A stretch of 64,000 nt of DNA from Acanthochromis polyacanthus (Eukaryota; Chordata; Actinopteri; Pomacentridae): contig NC_067122.1 of the NCBI RefSeq assembly GCF_021347895.1, positions 34,504,215 through 34,568,214 of the forward strand. Direction: 5' to 3'. The first letter of the stretch is position 1. The number at the start of each line of letters is the position of its first letter. The translations under genes and the position numbers were made by a program. The notes beneath the pieces are model-generated. The model saw only the letters and a list, made by a program, of their open reading frames with translations, ran no database searches and was not told the origin of the DNA. Of the stretch, positions 24,441-38,133 are shown piece by piece.

Positions 24441-25142
24441 AAAAAATCTTAGAATTGTTTAGATGTTCATTTGTTTGATTTTCTTTATTGTTATAGCAAC
24501 ATGTTAAATACAATAAAATAAAACACAAAACAAAACAAAAACTAATTTCTTTTATGTTTCAATCCAACAAATGCTTTTGTGAGGTACTGTAAGTGATAAA
24601 GAAAGATGGATGGTGCTAGGACACATAACATGTTGGTGCAGTACCCGGAGTCCAGGTTAAGTGCAAAACAGCATTTTATTTGATATTGGAGGGTTTTGAC
24701 TCAACAGTCCTGCAGATGGCGATGCACCTGAGGCTACTAATGCTGGAGCATAGAATGATGATGGTCAAAATGCAACTGAAAGCATCCCAAGGGGAGATTG
24801 AGCTGGTAAGAGAATCTCACATGATTCTGCTCGACCCTGCGTTGATAATGGAAATGCCTAAACAGGACGTTTGCGGGACAGAAAACTTGGGAAGCCATAA
24901 AATCTTACTAACCTGCACTCTCCATAAATATGTGACTGCATTTAATGATTCCTCTGCTGACTGCTTTGGGTTTTGCAGGTGTAATTCAATATGAGGTGCT
25001 TAAGATAAGACAAGAGTAAAGATAAAACATATAGTATTATTTGAAAAACAGGACTTTATTGAAGGGTTAATAAAAAAATCTGTCAGGAATTATTGGACAA
25101 CATCAAGTCAGTGAAAGCAGATCTGTCAGTTGTAGCTTGCTT
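24441..25142. other. No gene recognised
   Basis: Non-coding. A 104-codon frame at 24680-24994 has no recognised domain and is not supported. Confidence 0.45.
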
Positions 25143-25143
25143 T

Positions 25144-25190
<47 letters not shown>
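25143..25190. repeat. Poly-A and (AT)n tract
   Basis: An A run followed by about 30 bp of AT dinucleotides. Confidence 0.97.
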
Positions 25191-25192
<2 letters not shown>

Positions 25193-25559
25193 CCGGAGGG
25201 TCTGGTCGGGGAAATCTGGGGGCAGGATGACAGAACCGGGGAGCTGGGTCAGCAGAACTGTGGGAGTAGAGAGCAGGTTAGCGAGGCAATCTTTCTACAA
25301 CGGCAGAAATGTGCAAATGCTGGACAGAACTGAATGCTGGAGCAGAGTTTACTATCTGGCAAGGTGTGAAGTGTGAGACCAGCTTTTATGGAGGTGATGA
25401 GTTGCAGGTGTGCTGTGCAGTTCTGTGGATGAGACTGATTAGTGATAGGAGACTGCTGTGGAGAGCAGCTCAGCCAGGCTTCAGTGGTGGAGCAGGGAGA
25501 GGAAGAGGGGGAGGATGAGGGAGGTCAGGTAGGGCCTGAAGCCGCAACTGAGGTGGGGG

Positions 25560-26830
25560 CCCTGACAACAAGAGCTTGAACCCAACAAAGCCCTCATCAC
25601 CTTCGCACCCCCAACATCAGAGTTCAATCAGACGGTGCCTAGTCTGAAGGAGTTGGAGGAGATTATCTAGGCAGCATGTTCAAGATCCGCTCCAGACTCC
25701 TGTGATGTTCCTTACCTGTTCTATAAGTGCTGCACAGAGCTTCTCTGGTGCACTGAGGGAGTTTGGATCCCCAAAGAGGAGAACTTGAAGACCATCAACA
25801 AGTTTTGTTCAATCTCTCGATGCTGAAGATGTTCTTCAGTATCATCTCATGAAGACTGACTGGGTTCCTCCTCAATAACAGCTACATCAACCCTTCAGTG
25901 CAGAAGGGTGGGATTCCTGGCTTCCCTAGTTGCTTGGAGCCACACTGGTGTAGTTACTCAGGCCATCAGGGAGACCATGAGAACAGAGGTGACCTAGTTG
26001 TGCTGTGGTTGGACCACACCAACACCTATAGGTCTATACATGGGCATGAAGGTGAGCATGTGAGCAGGGCTGTGGGTCTCTGGCAGCAGGGAGCATGGAC
26101 AAGGTGGGAGAGTGCTTTTCAACACAGGACCACCTGATCTAATCTCATGCAAGCAGACTTCCACCCCGTCCAGTTCCTTGTGCAGGCAGTCAATAACATC
26201 CTGCCAAGTCCAGCCACCCTTCATAGCTAGGGAATAAGCGGGGCACGGTTCTGCCTCCTTTGATCTGGAAGAGGCTCCTCAGAGCAGTTTCTCAGCAGCT
26301 GCCCAAACGTTCTTGCAAATGGTCTTCATTGCTGGCACCATTACCAGGTGCTCAGAAACATTGCTGAGTTTGGCCTCAGCCATCAGTACTGACAAACACC
26401 TCAAGGTCTCAAAGAAGGCTATCACCTTCATCAGAGCTGGGAGAGCGAACACAGGTGGAACTGAAAACAGTGATGGGCATCCTCCACACAGCTACCGACT
26501 GGCAGTTCCACATTGGCCTGGGTAAGCAACTGAAATTCCCTCAACATATTTTTGCTACATCACTCCGGCCAGACATGATCATTACCTACGAGACTTCATA
26601 ACAACTGATCATGCTGAAACTGATGGTCCCTGGGAAGAGCGCATAAAAGAAGTCAGTGAAAGGAATGTGATAAATGCCACAATGTGGTGCAGTCGCAATG
26701 AGGTAGGGGCTGGAGGAATTTCTTTGAGCCCATAGAGATCAGGTGCAGAAGCTTTACAGAGTGTTCAGTCTGCAAAGTCCTCAGTTAGATGGGTGTTAGA
26801 GGGGCGGCAAAGAAACACCCGATGAGCCCA
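25560..26830 (+). pseudogene. Internally deleted non-LTR retrotransposon (R2/NeSL-like)
   Basis: Conceptual translation gives, in order, VPSLKELEEII, SAPDSCDVPYLFYKCC and EGVWIPKEENLKTINKF from the start of a LINE RT domain. Next come QKGGIPGFPSCLE and VLWLDHTNTYRSI, the RT segment with the first catalytic Asp. The frame then jumps directly to RAVGLWQQGAWTRWESA, which in the family lies far downstream, so the RT core with YxDD is deleted. Distal segments include a decayed zinc-knuckle-like C-L-L...SGRGSSEQFLSSC, then KKAITFIRAG, SLRPDMII and VPWEERIKE. The last two resemble the PD...E/K region of restriction-like endonucleases of R2/NeSL-type elements. Stops and frameshifts are frequent. Clade assignment is an inference. 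Confidence 0.75.
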
Positions 26831-28490
26831 TGTCACATCACTGATAATGTGTCCCAGTGTATCCATGAGATGGTTCTTCTGTAGGTGGTCTTGTGTTGTG
26901 TTGGCAAAGAAATTCAAAGATCAGTCATGGTCGAGAATGACTCTTTTGAACAGCTGTTTTAAAGTAGGTTTTGTTTTCATGGAAATCTTCAAGATAAAAA
27001 TTTATAATAAGGTTCTTCACTACAGAAGTTAATAAGGAGACAACACGATTATCATCTGTTATAGTGATCTATGATGTGAGAGGGTAAAGAGTGCAGTAAT
27101 AATGTTTGACCAGTCTGGCTTTACTGGCTTTACTCTGTGCAGCTTGTCGCTAAACGTAAACTTTGCAAAAGTAAAAGAAAAGTAAGAGTATGTGCGTGTG
27201 TGTGTGTGTGCGTGTGTGTGCGTGTATATGTAAATTTATTACTGTTCTGTTGTATTGCATTATATTACATTGTACAGGTGCTTCCGCCTTTGCCCACCAT
27301 TTTATGTTTACATAAGCTTTTAACTCAAGTGTAGGTTGTATTTGTATTCATTTAACGATAAAATCTTTCTAGAAAAAAAATATATAACAAGAATATGCTG
27401 AGGTTCTGAAAATGAGTGCTGTAATTAACTTTTCCACCTTCATATCCTCCCCAAAGTGCTGCGTCACACAGAATGCTGAACACACACAGGTGAAAACAGT
27501 AGAATGGCTTCATCACTGAGCTATCTGCACACAGTGTTTCCCTCAGGGCTGTTCTGTTGAAGAAAAGCCACTCAGTTCTATCCATGATTGAACAAATCGG
27601 ATTTGCAGCAAGGACAGCTGACCTGATTATTTAACAGCTATGCAGGAAATAATCATATTCACTGATGGAGGAATAAAATGCACATAAAACAGAAATTTGT
27701 AATTTAAGTATCTACATGCTCAGTCATCAAAAATACAGTTGTGTGAGGGATTATTCTCACCAAACACATGTCAGCTCAGCCACAAGACCCTAGAGCCCAC
27801 TCAGTGTAGTTCATAAGGTTGATACAATATACATAAAGTCTCTCAGAGAAACAATCACTCTGTCTGATAAAAGAACTGGATGGAGAAGGAGCGGAACGTA
27901 ATAGAGGAGGCATTCCTCTGTCCAGCTTCATTAATAGTTAACATTACAGTCTCAACGATGCAAACAGAAGGGCTGTGTTGAGTGCAGACACACATTGGAC
28001 GAAATTATGTTTTCAAAGAACAATAATGTATTAAATCAACTGAAAGAGCAGCTCGTCAAATGACTGTAAATAATTCTATTAGACTTTTTTCCATTTATCT
28101 TTATTAGAGAATGAATCCTTACAGGAACAGAAGTCTACATTAATAGATGCTTGTGATGCACTATGAAGCACAACACAATGTGAGTTTATCTCCTCAAATC
28201 TGATCCAAACAAATGCTCTTACTAGGGGAAGCATAATGTTTTCACAGCACACTATAATCTCAGTTTACCTGGATGCATTCATTAACAAAGCATGAGCTCC
28301 TTCCTCAGCGCTGTGTACTGAAGCTGGGTTTATTACTGTGGTACCGCTGAAGGAGAGCAACAGCCAAAACATGTGTTTTTGTAGCCACTGCAAAAGAGGA
28401 TTGTCCAGACCTCTAGATGAAGATCAGGACCAATCAAGGCCAATTTTCAACTTATCAGTATCAGAAAGAACCTCAGCACAAAACTCCATT
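26831..28490. other. No gene recognised; short (GT)n at 27190-27224
   Basis: Non-coding. Contains an interrupted GT/GC-GT tract near 27190-27224 and no domain-bearing frame. Confidence 0.5.
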
Positions 28491-28492
28491 TA

Positions 28493-30123
<1,631 letters not shown>

Positions 30124-30125
30124 TA

Positions 30126-30430
30126 CCTCTGCAGTCACACATGATGGATTTTGTTGAACATACTAATTATTCAATCAATAATTCAGTGATTTAGAGATGG
30201 CACATGTTTATTGGTTATGCACAGATATTACTGGGAAAACCACCAGACAGGAAGCCACCATACAGGCCACAATGTCCTAACAGATCCTAACTTGATAAAA
30301 TACATGTGGGCTGGCTGGTGGTCGTTGAGTTTTGCATAAGACTTCATCATGGTGCCCCTTTACTAACTAAGCCCTCACAATGCTCTCTGCTTGCTAACAT
30401 ATGGAGCTGCTGCCTCCTCTGGTCTCTACA
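30126..30430. other. No gene recognised
   Basis: Short unannotated spacer between the Tc1 copy and the hAT-like element. Confidence 0.5.
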
Positions 30431-30438
30431 GTATCAAG

Positions 30439-31552
30439 TAGAGTGCCTGTATAATCAGAGTGGCGACAACTGGGGATTTGACGCCATTTGTTCCATTCAC
30501 TCAATATGGGACACGCAGCGCGAGGTGCACATTCACGAAAACTATGGATTGTTTACTGATTTCAAGACATGTTTTGGACAAAATAATTTACTGGCTTGTT
30601 TCGTCTGGATGTCCAAGGTTGGATTATGGCCGTTTTGTGGAATATTTCATCTGTGACTAGTTTTGAGCCTTCAAAGGTGAGTTGTGCTGTTTACGTTATT
30701 TGCTGTTTGTTGGACAAATGTGTTTAGATTACCCCTGTGGTAATCACATCTGAAAGTGGTTTATATCGGCGGATTCATGAGAATCTAAGCTTTCCATGGG
30801 TGTATAATGTTTCTATCATCGAGCTTGCAGCTTCAGTCAATTTAGTAAAATACGTTTTCCCGTCCGCCTGTACGGTGCTGCAGCTGTAAGCATATGGCTA
30901 ACAGCATCCTCATGCTAACGGCGGCTAACAGCCCAGAAACAGATGAACAACATGGAGCCTGTTCGGGTCATATGAGGCTGATAAGTGATCTGCAGGTTGG
31001 ACGGAAAACAGAAAATAGGAAACAGAAAACTGTCAGCTGTTTGTTGAATTGGAAATCATGTGAATGAACACGGAGGCTGTTGTCAAAGCTCAGATGGGCC
31101 CGTATTTCATGCATCTCCATGCATGAAAAATGGTCAAAGTCAAAATAATCACAACTGCCTAAAATCACATCAAACTTTTCTATCTGTCATTCACCCATAC
31201 CTCATAACATGAAAGTACATACATGGAACTACCTGGCACAAAAATCATGATGAAGTCGGTTCCATCCCACTCTCCGGACTTTATTTTCCCACAGTTTCAT
31301 TCTTCACTACTCCTGGAAAATCTAAACATGTGTAATCCCTTCTCCGATCGATTTGTGCACCCAAAGCACAACAGCCCGTCATTTTTCAGGTATTTTATGA
31401 AGCAAAAAGCCTAGAATTACTCTCTGCGTTGTAAACAACGTTAACAGGCATAACCGGCGTTCATGAATTGGAAACAAAAATGGCTCCTATAGATCACGTG
31501 ACCAAAATTTTTGGACCCGTCATGTCGCCACTCTCATTATATAGGCACTCTA
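30439..31552. mobile_element. hAT-like non-autonomous transposon, perfect target duplication
   Basis: The termini are about 30-bp inverted repeats beginning TAGAGTGCCTRTATAAT and ending in GAGTGGCGACA, with two mismatches. The 8-bp sequence GTATCAAG is perfectly duplicated on both flanks (30431-30438 and 31553-31560), as for hAT elements. The TAGNG start also fits hAT ends. The 1.1-kb interior lacks a transposase frame. Inner parts of the two ends differ, so it is not a simple palindrome. Confidence 0.9.
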
Positions 31553-31560
31553 GTATCAAG

Positions 31561-33027
31561 CAGTAAGAGGATTCCACCTGGTGGAACAGCTAGGTACTAC
31601 AGCTAACAACCTCTAAAGCTGCTTAGCTGGCAGATCTCCCTCCTTTTCCGTGTTCACGTTCTCTGAGCAGTTCTGATTGGACAATCAGCTGAGTGAGGGC
31701 ACTGCCACAGGGAGTGACTCACCTGTCCATAATCTTCACCTACCATAAAAGACGGGCTCAGTTTCACCATTCCATGCTAAACTGTTGTACTATCCACTGT
31801 TCGTCAACTCAGGCCAGCTTCACTTCAGTCATTTGCTCTCCTTTTCTCTCTCCTTCGCATTGTCAAGCTGGTGATTTGTCTTGTGCTTGATTTTGGGAGT
31901 TCACGCCTTACACGACCATTAGAATTCTGTTTCAGAGTACTTTCGTCTGCTGCACTGCTGGCGTGTGTCTTCCTGTATTTGGCTGTGTGTGTAAATTCTT
32001 GAATTTCTTAAACTTTTACTTCTGTTTCAAGTCCCTCTGATCCACATCTAGGTCATCTGATTCACTGTAATGAATTCAGCAGATACTAAATTTCAGATCT
32101 TGAAGAAAAGTCCAGGCACTACAAAGTATATTTATTTTAGTATATTATCAGTACAATCATACTGCATGTCAAAATAAAATTCCTATTTGCTATCATTGCT
32201 TTATCCTGTGGAGAATGGTCGAAGTTATAGCCTGTTCCAGCCAAAACTGGTGAAAGGGTTGGTCAGAACTTAATGGCAGGTCCAAAATTAAGTAAGATAG
32301 AATTAATTAAAATGAGATAATGCAGATTCCAGTTCCTTTATTTTCCCCTTTACAGTCAGAATTCAGCCCATAGTGAGTACAGATATGACTGAAGCACAAA
32401 ACAGAAACAAAAAAAAGACAAAGAAACACACACTTTCCATGACCCTTTTAAAAAATTTTTTTACAACAACAACACAAACACTCCTGTTAGCAGTAAAGAG
32501 AGGTACTCCACTCTACTCGGTGTTCCCTGCTGGGCTACAGCTGACTGATATGTGATCCTGTCCAGAGGTTAGCAGGCAGATCCAGTCACATCCATTAGAA
32601 CTGCATGGTTTGTGATTAAACGCCTTACGTTAACATGCAGTTGTCCAGGGTAGGGAGCTCCATGAAAACACAAAGTGAAACTAAGCTTGAACCAGGAAAT
32701 GCCATTTGAATGTTGTGCATTTGATGTTGTATAAAACCAAGAAAAGAAAAACATATACTTTATGAACTCCTTGGCGATGTAAAGGAAAGCCCTGGTTCCT
32801 TTCCACAGTGTCTAGGGCTCCACTTCCACTGAGAGTGGGAGGAACGGTAAAGGGGACGTTGACAGATTCTGAATCAAGTCAATTCAAACTGTATATTCCC
32901 ATCCTGGAACCACATAAGTCCATCATAGCTGTTTATACCCACACTCATTAAGAAAACACAGGCACCCACACATGCACAGCCAAACCAGGTTCATAGCCAC
33001 ACAGGACATGAGAGGGCAGCGGCCTCA

Positions 33028-33028
<1 letters not shown>
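31561..33028. other. No gene recognised; TATA-like site near 31745
   Basis: Non-coding. ACCATAAAAGACGGGCTCAG (about 31742-31761) resembles a TATA box with downstream sequence of the kind seen in repeat or LTR promoters, but no LTR pair was found. No domain-bearing frame. Confidence 0.4.
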
Positions 33029-33061
<33 letters not shown>

Positions 33062-33087
33062 CACCACACACACACACACCCACACAC

Positions 33088-33122
<35 letters not shown>
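33029..33122. repeat. Interrupted (CA)n microsatellite
   Basis: About 94 bp of CA with ACC and CCC interruptions near 33062-33090. Confidence 0.98.
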
Positions 33123-33123
<1 letters not shown>

Positions 33124-33757
33124 GAGTGACTCATTAATGGCTAAATTAAACTCAGCACATTCTGCTGTAATGGAACAGAGGGAACTAACAGTTCTTCCTC
33201 TCACAATCTGAATGATAAATGACAGTGTAAGGTGAAGGACTGGAGAATGATAAATGAGGGATAAAGCAGATGAGTAATGTTACAGGATTTAAAGCTACAT
33301 ATAGCTGACTAAGATAGAATGTGTTCACTTATGCTGTGTGTCAGTTGTCAGCAGTTTAACGACTCTACTAAAACAAAAATCATCAAGTCGCCATTATTTA
33401 TATTGAACATTTAAAACAACAGAAGCTTACTCAAAGCGCTCACCATGTTAGAAGTAAAATGAACATCACAAGTTTAAATGACTCAAATGATTACTGGAAC
33501 TTTTTAAATGTTGAAAGACAACTTCAAAACTATGAAGACTGACGAGCAATAACTACATTTTCCACACAGACTGGTTGAGCTCTAAGCTTGCTAGCTCCTC
33601 ACCCATTAGCATTAACTTACTAATTAATTAGCCTAAAGTCCCCTAGATCCTTCAGAATACATCAAGCAGTGAAACAAATAATAAATCCTTTGTTTTGTAT
33701 CATTCCCCAAAAAAGGGTGTTGTGTTCATGTTAATTACATTCAGAGGAGTTTCCAAT
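33123..33757. other. No gene recognised
   Basis: Non-coding, unremarkable. Confidence 0.45.
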
Positions 33758-33897
33758 CATAAGTGTTATTATTATATCATAAATGTTATTATTACATCAT
33801 AAGTGTTATTATTATATCATACGTGTTATTATTATATCATGAATGTTATTGATATATCATAAGTGTTATTATTATTATTATGTCATACATGTTATGA
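33758..33897 (+). repeat. 20-bp tandem repeat, about 7 copies
   Basis: Imperfect copies of ATAAGTGTTATTATTATATC follow one another in exact 20-bp register, with small variants (AAATG, ACGTG, GAATG) and one copy enlarged by ATT units. Confidence 0.95.
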
Positions 33898-33908
33898 TTC
33901 CCTGGCAG

Positions 33909-33911
<3 letters not shown>

Positions 33912-33939
<28 letters not shown>
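33912..33939. repeat. (AT)n microsatellite
   Basis: About 28 bp of AT dinucleotides just after the 20-bp tandem array. Confidence 0.97.
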
Positions 33940-33942
<3 letters not shown>

Positions 33943-34839
33943 CTTTGCTCTAGATACTTTGGAAGTTCATAAAAACTTGTAATTGCTTCTCCACAGTGAG
34001 GACACACAGGTCAGGTGGATCGAAGCCTCACAGACTGGGTTTCATGCTACTGGTGTAATTACAAATGCCGCATAAATCTGCAAGTGAGTGGGGTGTGCAA
34101 AGTCAAACGTTGAACACTGTCAGCAATTGGATAAGAGGCCGGAAGAGATGAATATATATTAGTAGGAGGAATACATTCTCAGCAGGTGGAGCTGGACAAG
34201 CTCAGTAATGGCTGAAAATCAGCTCCTCTCATCTTCTCTAAAAGCAGCCAGCAGTCCAGTCCTGTCACAAGGCACAGAGTCCCAAGAGGCTGATGAACTG
34301 TGTCCAAATCATCTCAGCTCTGAAATATCTGCAACCTGCCAAGGAGTTTCCTCACTTTCCACCCACTACAGCTGGAATGATTTAACCTTTCAGTTTCTAT
34401 GCTGCGTGAAGGCACAGCAGTTACATACAACACATAGCATCTTTCTGAACATACATTAAAAGGATCACACTTTTAATTTCATTTAAGCATATTTATGGTC
34501 ATGTTGCAGAAGAAATGAAAGTTGCTAATTGGGTGTCCATTCAAATGAAACCAGTTTGCAACTTTAAATCTCACTTGCAATCCACTGTAGTGAATATAAT
34601 TCTACAATGTTTTGTCAACTTGTGTCTTTGTGTGTCAGTACAAATTTAACTGAATGATTGGTTTTAAATAAAATAGAACAGATATATTTTAAATAGAACT
34701 CACTCTTTCATTATTATTAGTGGTTAATTTCTACTAAATTGATATAGGGTTGCATGATGAATAGTGATAATTATACGTCGTTACTCCTATAGATTTTCAT
34801 TGTTATTCAGAAATAAGTGGAAGCCACCACCATGGCAGC
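33940..34839. other. No gene recognised
   Basis: Non-coding sequence between the tandem repeats and Tc1 copy 2. Confidence 0.45.
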
Positions 34840-34841
34840 TA

Positions 34842-36463
34842 CACACGTGGGACAAAATTGTTGGTACCCCTCAGTTAAAGAAGGAAAAACCCACAATTCT
34901 CACTTGAAATCACTTGAAACTCACAAAAGTAACAATAAATAAAATTTATTGAAAATTAATAATCAAAAACAGCCATTACTTTTGAATTGTTGATTAACAT
35001 AATTATTTAAAAAACAAACTAATGAAACAGGCCTGGACAAAATGATGGTACCTCTATAAAAGATTGAAAACTATTTGACCAGAGTGACATGATTAACTCA
35101 GGTGTGTCATTTAATTGACATCACAGGTGTTCCAAACTCATAATCAGTCAGTCTGCCTATTTAAAGGGAGACAAGTAGTCACCCTGCTGTTTGGTGAAAA
35201 GGTGTGTACCACACTGAACATGGACAACAGAAAGCGAAGGAGAGAATTGTCCCAGGACATCCGAAAAAAATTATAGACAAACATCTTAAAGGTAAAGGCT
35301 ATAAGACCATCTCTAAACAGCTTGAAGTTCCTGTGACAACAGTGGCTCATATTATTCAGAAGTTCAAGACCCACGGACAGTAGCCAACCTCCCTGGACGT
35401 GGCCGCAAGAGGAAAATTGATGACAAATTGAAGAGACGGATCGTTGGAATTGTATCCAAAGAGCCCAGAGCAACCTCCAAAGAAATTAAAGGTGAACTCC
35501 AAGGCCAAGGTACATCAGTGTCAGATCGCACCATTCGTCGTTGTTTGAGCCAAAGTGGACTTCATGGGAGACGACCAAGGAGGACACCACTGCTGAAAAA
35601 AACTCATAAAAAAGCCAGACTGGAATTTGCAAAAATGCATGTTGACAAGCCACAAAGCTTCTGGGAGAATGTCCTTTGGACAGATGAGACCAAACTGGAG
35701 CTTTTTGGTAAGGCACATCAACTCTATGTTCATAGACTCAAAAACCAAGCATACGAAGAAAAGAACACTGTCCCTACGGTGAAACATGGAGGAGGCTCAG
35801 TAATGTTTGGGGCTGCTTTGCTGCATCTGGCACAGGGTGTCTTGAAAGTGTGCAAGGTACGATGAAATCTGAAGACTATCAAGGCATTCTGGAGAGAAAT
35901 GTGCTGCCTAGTGTCAGAAAGCTTGGTCTCAGTCGCAGGTCATGGGTCTTCCAACAGGACAACGATCCAAAACACACAGCCAAAAACACCCAAGAATGGC
36001 TGAGAGAAAAGCGTTGGACTATTCTAAAGTGGCCTTCTATGAGCCCAGATCTGAATCCCATTGAACATATGTGGAAGGAGCTGAAACATGCCATTTGGAG
36101 AAGACACCCATCAAACCTGAGACAACTGGAGCTGTTGCTCATGAGGAGTGGCCAAAATACCTGTTGACAGCTGCAGAACGCTCATTGACAAATACAGAAA
36201 TCGTTAATTGCAGTGATTGCCTCAAAAGGTTGTGCAACAAAATATTAAGTTATGGGTACCATCATTTTGTCCAGCCCTATTTCATTAGTTTGTTTTTTAA
36301 ATAATTATGTTAATCAACAATTCAAAAGTGATGGCTGATTTTGATTATTTAATTTTCAATAAATTTTATTTATTTGTTACTTTGTGAGTTTCAAGTGATT
36401 TCAGTGAGAATTGTGGGTTTTTCCTTCTTTAACTGAGGGGTACCAACAATTTGTCCACGTGTG
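34842..36463 (+). mobile_element. Tc1-like transposon, copy 2 (IR/DR type)
   Basis: A 1622-bp element flanked by TA (34840-34841 and 36464-36465). The outer ends CACACGTGGGACAAAATTG and complement carry the same long TIRs as copy 1, with inner direct repeats at about 35034-35052 and 36255-36273. It belongs to the same family as 28493-30123, lies on the opposite strand and is about 4.7 kb away. It differs mainly by one-base length changes in homopolymers. Confidence 0.95.
35220..36290 (+). pseudogene. Tc1-like transposase (DD34E), frameshifted
   Basis: The ATG at 35220 opens MDNRKRRRELSQDIRKK, then a one-base loss near 35270 brings a stop. Further one-base losses lie near 35378, 35810 and 36135. 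Reading across frames recovers the N-terminal helix-turn-helix, the GRGRKRK linker, [19 protein letters not shown], then [16 protein letters not shown] and DLNPIEHMW. The second Asp and the Glu are separated by 34 residues. The last frame runs on through AAERSLTNTEIVNC and NKILSYG into the right TIR. All catalytic residues are present; only reading frame is lost. The breaks sit in A, G and T runs, so sequencing or assembly error is a real alternative to true decay. Confidence 0.93.
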
Positions 36464-36465
36464 TA

Positions 36466-36817
36466 TTAAATGCTTTAAAAACTCATTCATTCCTAGATGG
36501 TCACTGAAGTACAGGTGATCTAGCTTGGCAGCACACGCCAAGAAACACATCATCCTCAACATCTGGAAGGATTTCCTGCACATTTCTCATCCACATGCTT
36601 GGTGAGCTGCCATAGTCCTACTTGGTCGGCAGCCAAACACCATAATGTGAATTGAAATGTAAAGAAGTTTAGGGGAAGTCTGGGCTGCTGCTGGGATACT
36701 CAGAATGAGTTCAACAAGAGGACATCTTCAAACTAAAGAGTTATGGTTCAAAACCAGTGCGATTTTTAATGAAAAGTGTCAATGTTTCTATTTCACTTCA
36801 TTAAATTTATCTTCAGC
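36466..36817. other. No gene recognised
   Basis: Short unannotated spacer. Confidence 0.5.
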
Positions 36818-37210
36818 AGAGGTGGGTAGTAACAAGCTACATTTACTTTGTTACTTTACTTGAGTAACTTTTTGAAAAAAAATTGTCTGCTGAGAGTAGT
36901 TTTACTCTGCCATACGTTTTACTTTACTTGAGTAGATTTGTGAAGAAGAAACACAACTCCGTTACACTGAGCTACACTCCACTTGTTACTTTATTTTACC
37001 ACATTAGATACGTTTTATTTTGCCTAAGAGATGGCCTCCAGTGGATCTACCACATGACTGTGTTTTCACCAATCAGACGAAGCAACAATAATCACGTGAC
37101 TCTGTTTCACCAGACGTCGCCCTGCAGTCACATGACCACATGCGAAGTGTGGCGGCATAACGGCACAACTCTACACATGTAGCAGACAAGGAATGAAAAG
37201 AAAAACAGGG
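36818..37210. mobile_element. hAT-like element fragment
   Basis: Begins CAGAGGTGGGTAGTAACAAG, followed by TTACTTGAGTAACTTTTTG-type words and a second TTACTTGAGTAG. From memory this is the end of a hAT family common in teleosts. No matching right terminus was found downstream, so the element is probably truncated; the right boundary given is approximate. Confidence 0.55.
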
Positions 37211-37329
37211 GCATTATCAAGAAATTTGACTTGCTTCAGAGTCCAACAACATTAGCATAGCATTAGCATAGATATGTCTGTCTTCCGCTCTTGTTTTCTG
37301 TTTACTAACACGGCCGAAGTGACGCATGA

Positions 37330-37500
37330 CATCAGGCTTGGTAGGTCTGCGTGGGGGGGTGGGGGAGTTAGGATATTGGGGTCCAGCCCTGGTTGTATTG
37401 TTATTTTCGTATCTACTGAGCCTGTCCCATTGGAGGGAAGTTAAATACAGCATACTGAATTTCCCTTCGGGATGAATAAGTGATTCTGATTCATATCTTG
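37330..37500 (+). repeat. Possible retroelement 3' tail
   Basis: Contains TTTCCCTTCGGGATGAATAA followed by GTGATTCTGATTCA, which resembles a 3' end repeatedly seen in fish LINE/SINE copies. The rest of the element was not recognised; boundaries are approximate. Confidence 0.35.
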
Positions 37501-37780
37501 TCATTGGAAGTAGTTTGCACTGTTCAAACATAAAAACGTACCTTACTACAGGTATTTGTTTCAAAGCTTTATGTTGTCAAAAACTGACATATGGAAATTT
37601 GTGTTTCTTGTGCTTTAACTTGTAATTTTGTAAAGATGTTATTTTTTGCTATTTTTTTTATTATTATTTGGAACAACCAGAATTTGCACATTATTTTACA
37701 TTTTGTCTGTCTGATCACATCATTTCAAAAATGAATTACTAGAAAGTATTTCTAGTTTCTAGTTAACAGGAAAAAGTAAG

Positions 37781-38133
37781 GTGTTCCCATTGGCAGATCA
37801 GATACCAATCTACAAAAAGTTCTCAACCTCACCAGAAACACACAAGACAAAGATCATACCTGCTTTATTTTTCAACATGCTTTCCTTTACCTTCAGCACA
37901 CTTGGTCCAGTGATGTCCGAGCTAACCTATCCCTTCATGGAAGAAGGTCACATCTTGAGCCTCCAGATTCTCCCAAACATTATACATGACTTCATCATCA
38001 ATCTGAAAATGGCACAAGTGGGCCTTCAGTTTGGGAAACACACAGAATTCAGACGGTGCAGGTTGAGTGGTTCATGGATCAACAGTTCTTCTGCCACCTG
38101 CTGCTGTGTGGACGGATGCATTGTCATGGAGTA
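37781..38133 (-). pseudogene. Mariner-like transposase C-terminal remnant
   Basis: On the minus strand the translation starts with LHDNASVHTAA, matching the HDNAxxHTA segment around the second catalytic Asp of mariner transposases. Then come SEFCVFPKLKAHLCHF, corresponding to the usual CDFxLFPxLKxxL block, and DDEVMYNVWENL and TFFHEGI. It closes with HHWTKCAEGKGKHVEK, like the family's RWxKCIxxxGxYxEK end. The block that should hold the third catalytic Asp is eroded (PAPSEF instead of APCDF), and in-frame stops are present. No TIRs were located. N-terminal half absent. Confidence 0.7.

Noticed and set aside
24680..24994. 104-codon frame with a Met/Leu-rich start
   Set aside because: No homologous motif, no promoter or splice evidence; length is compatible with chance.
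31742..31761. TATA-like ACCATAAAAGACGGGCTC suggesting an LTR promoter
   Set aside because: No paired LTR, primer-binding site or gag/pol homology was found within the window.
35144..35787. Minus-strand frames antisense to Tc1 copy 2 (and plus-strand partners in copy 1)
   Set aside because: They are reverse-strand shadows of the transposase coding sequence and recur simply because the two copies are alike.
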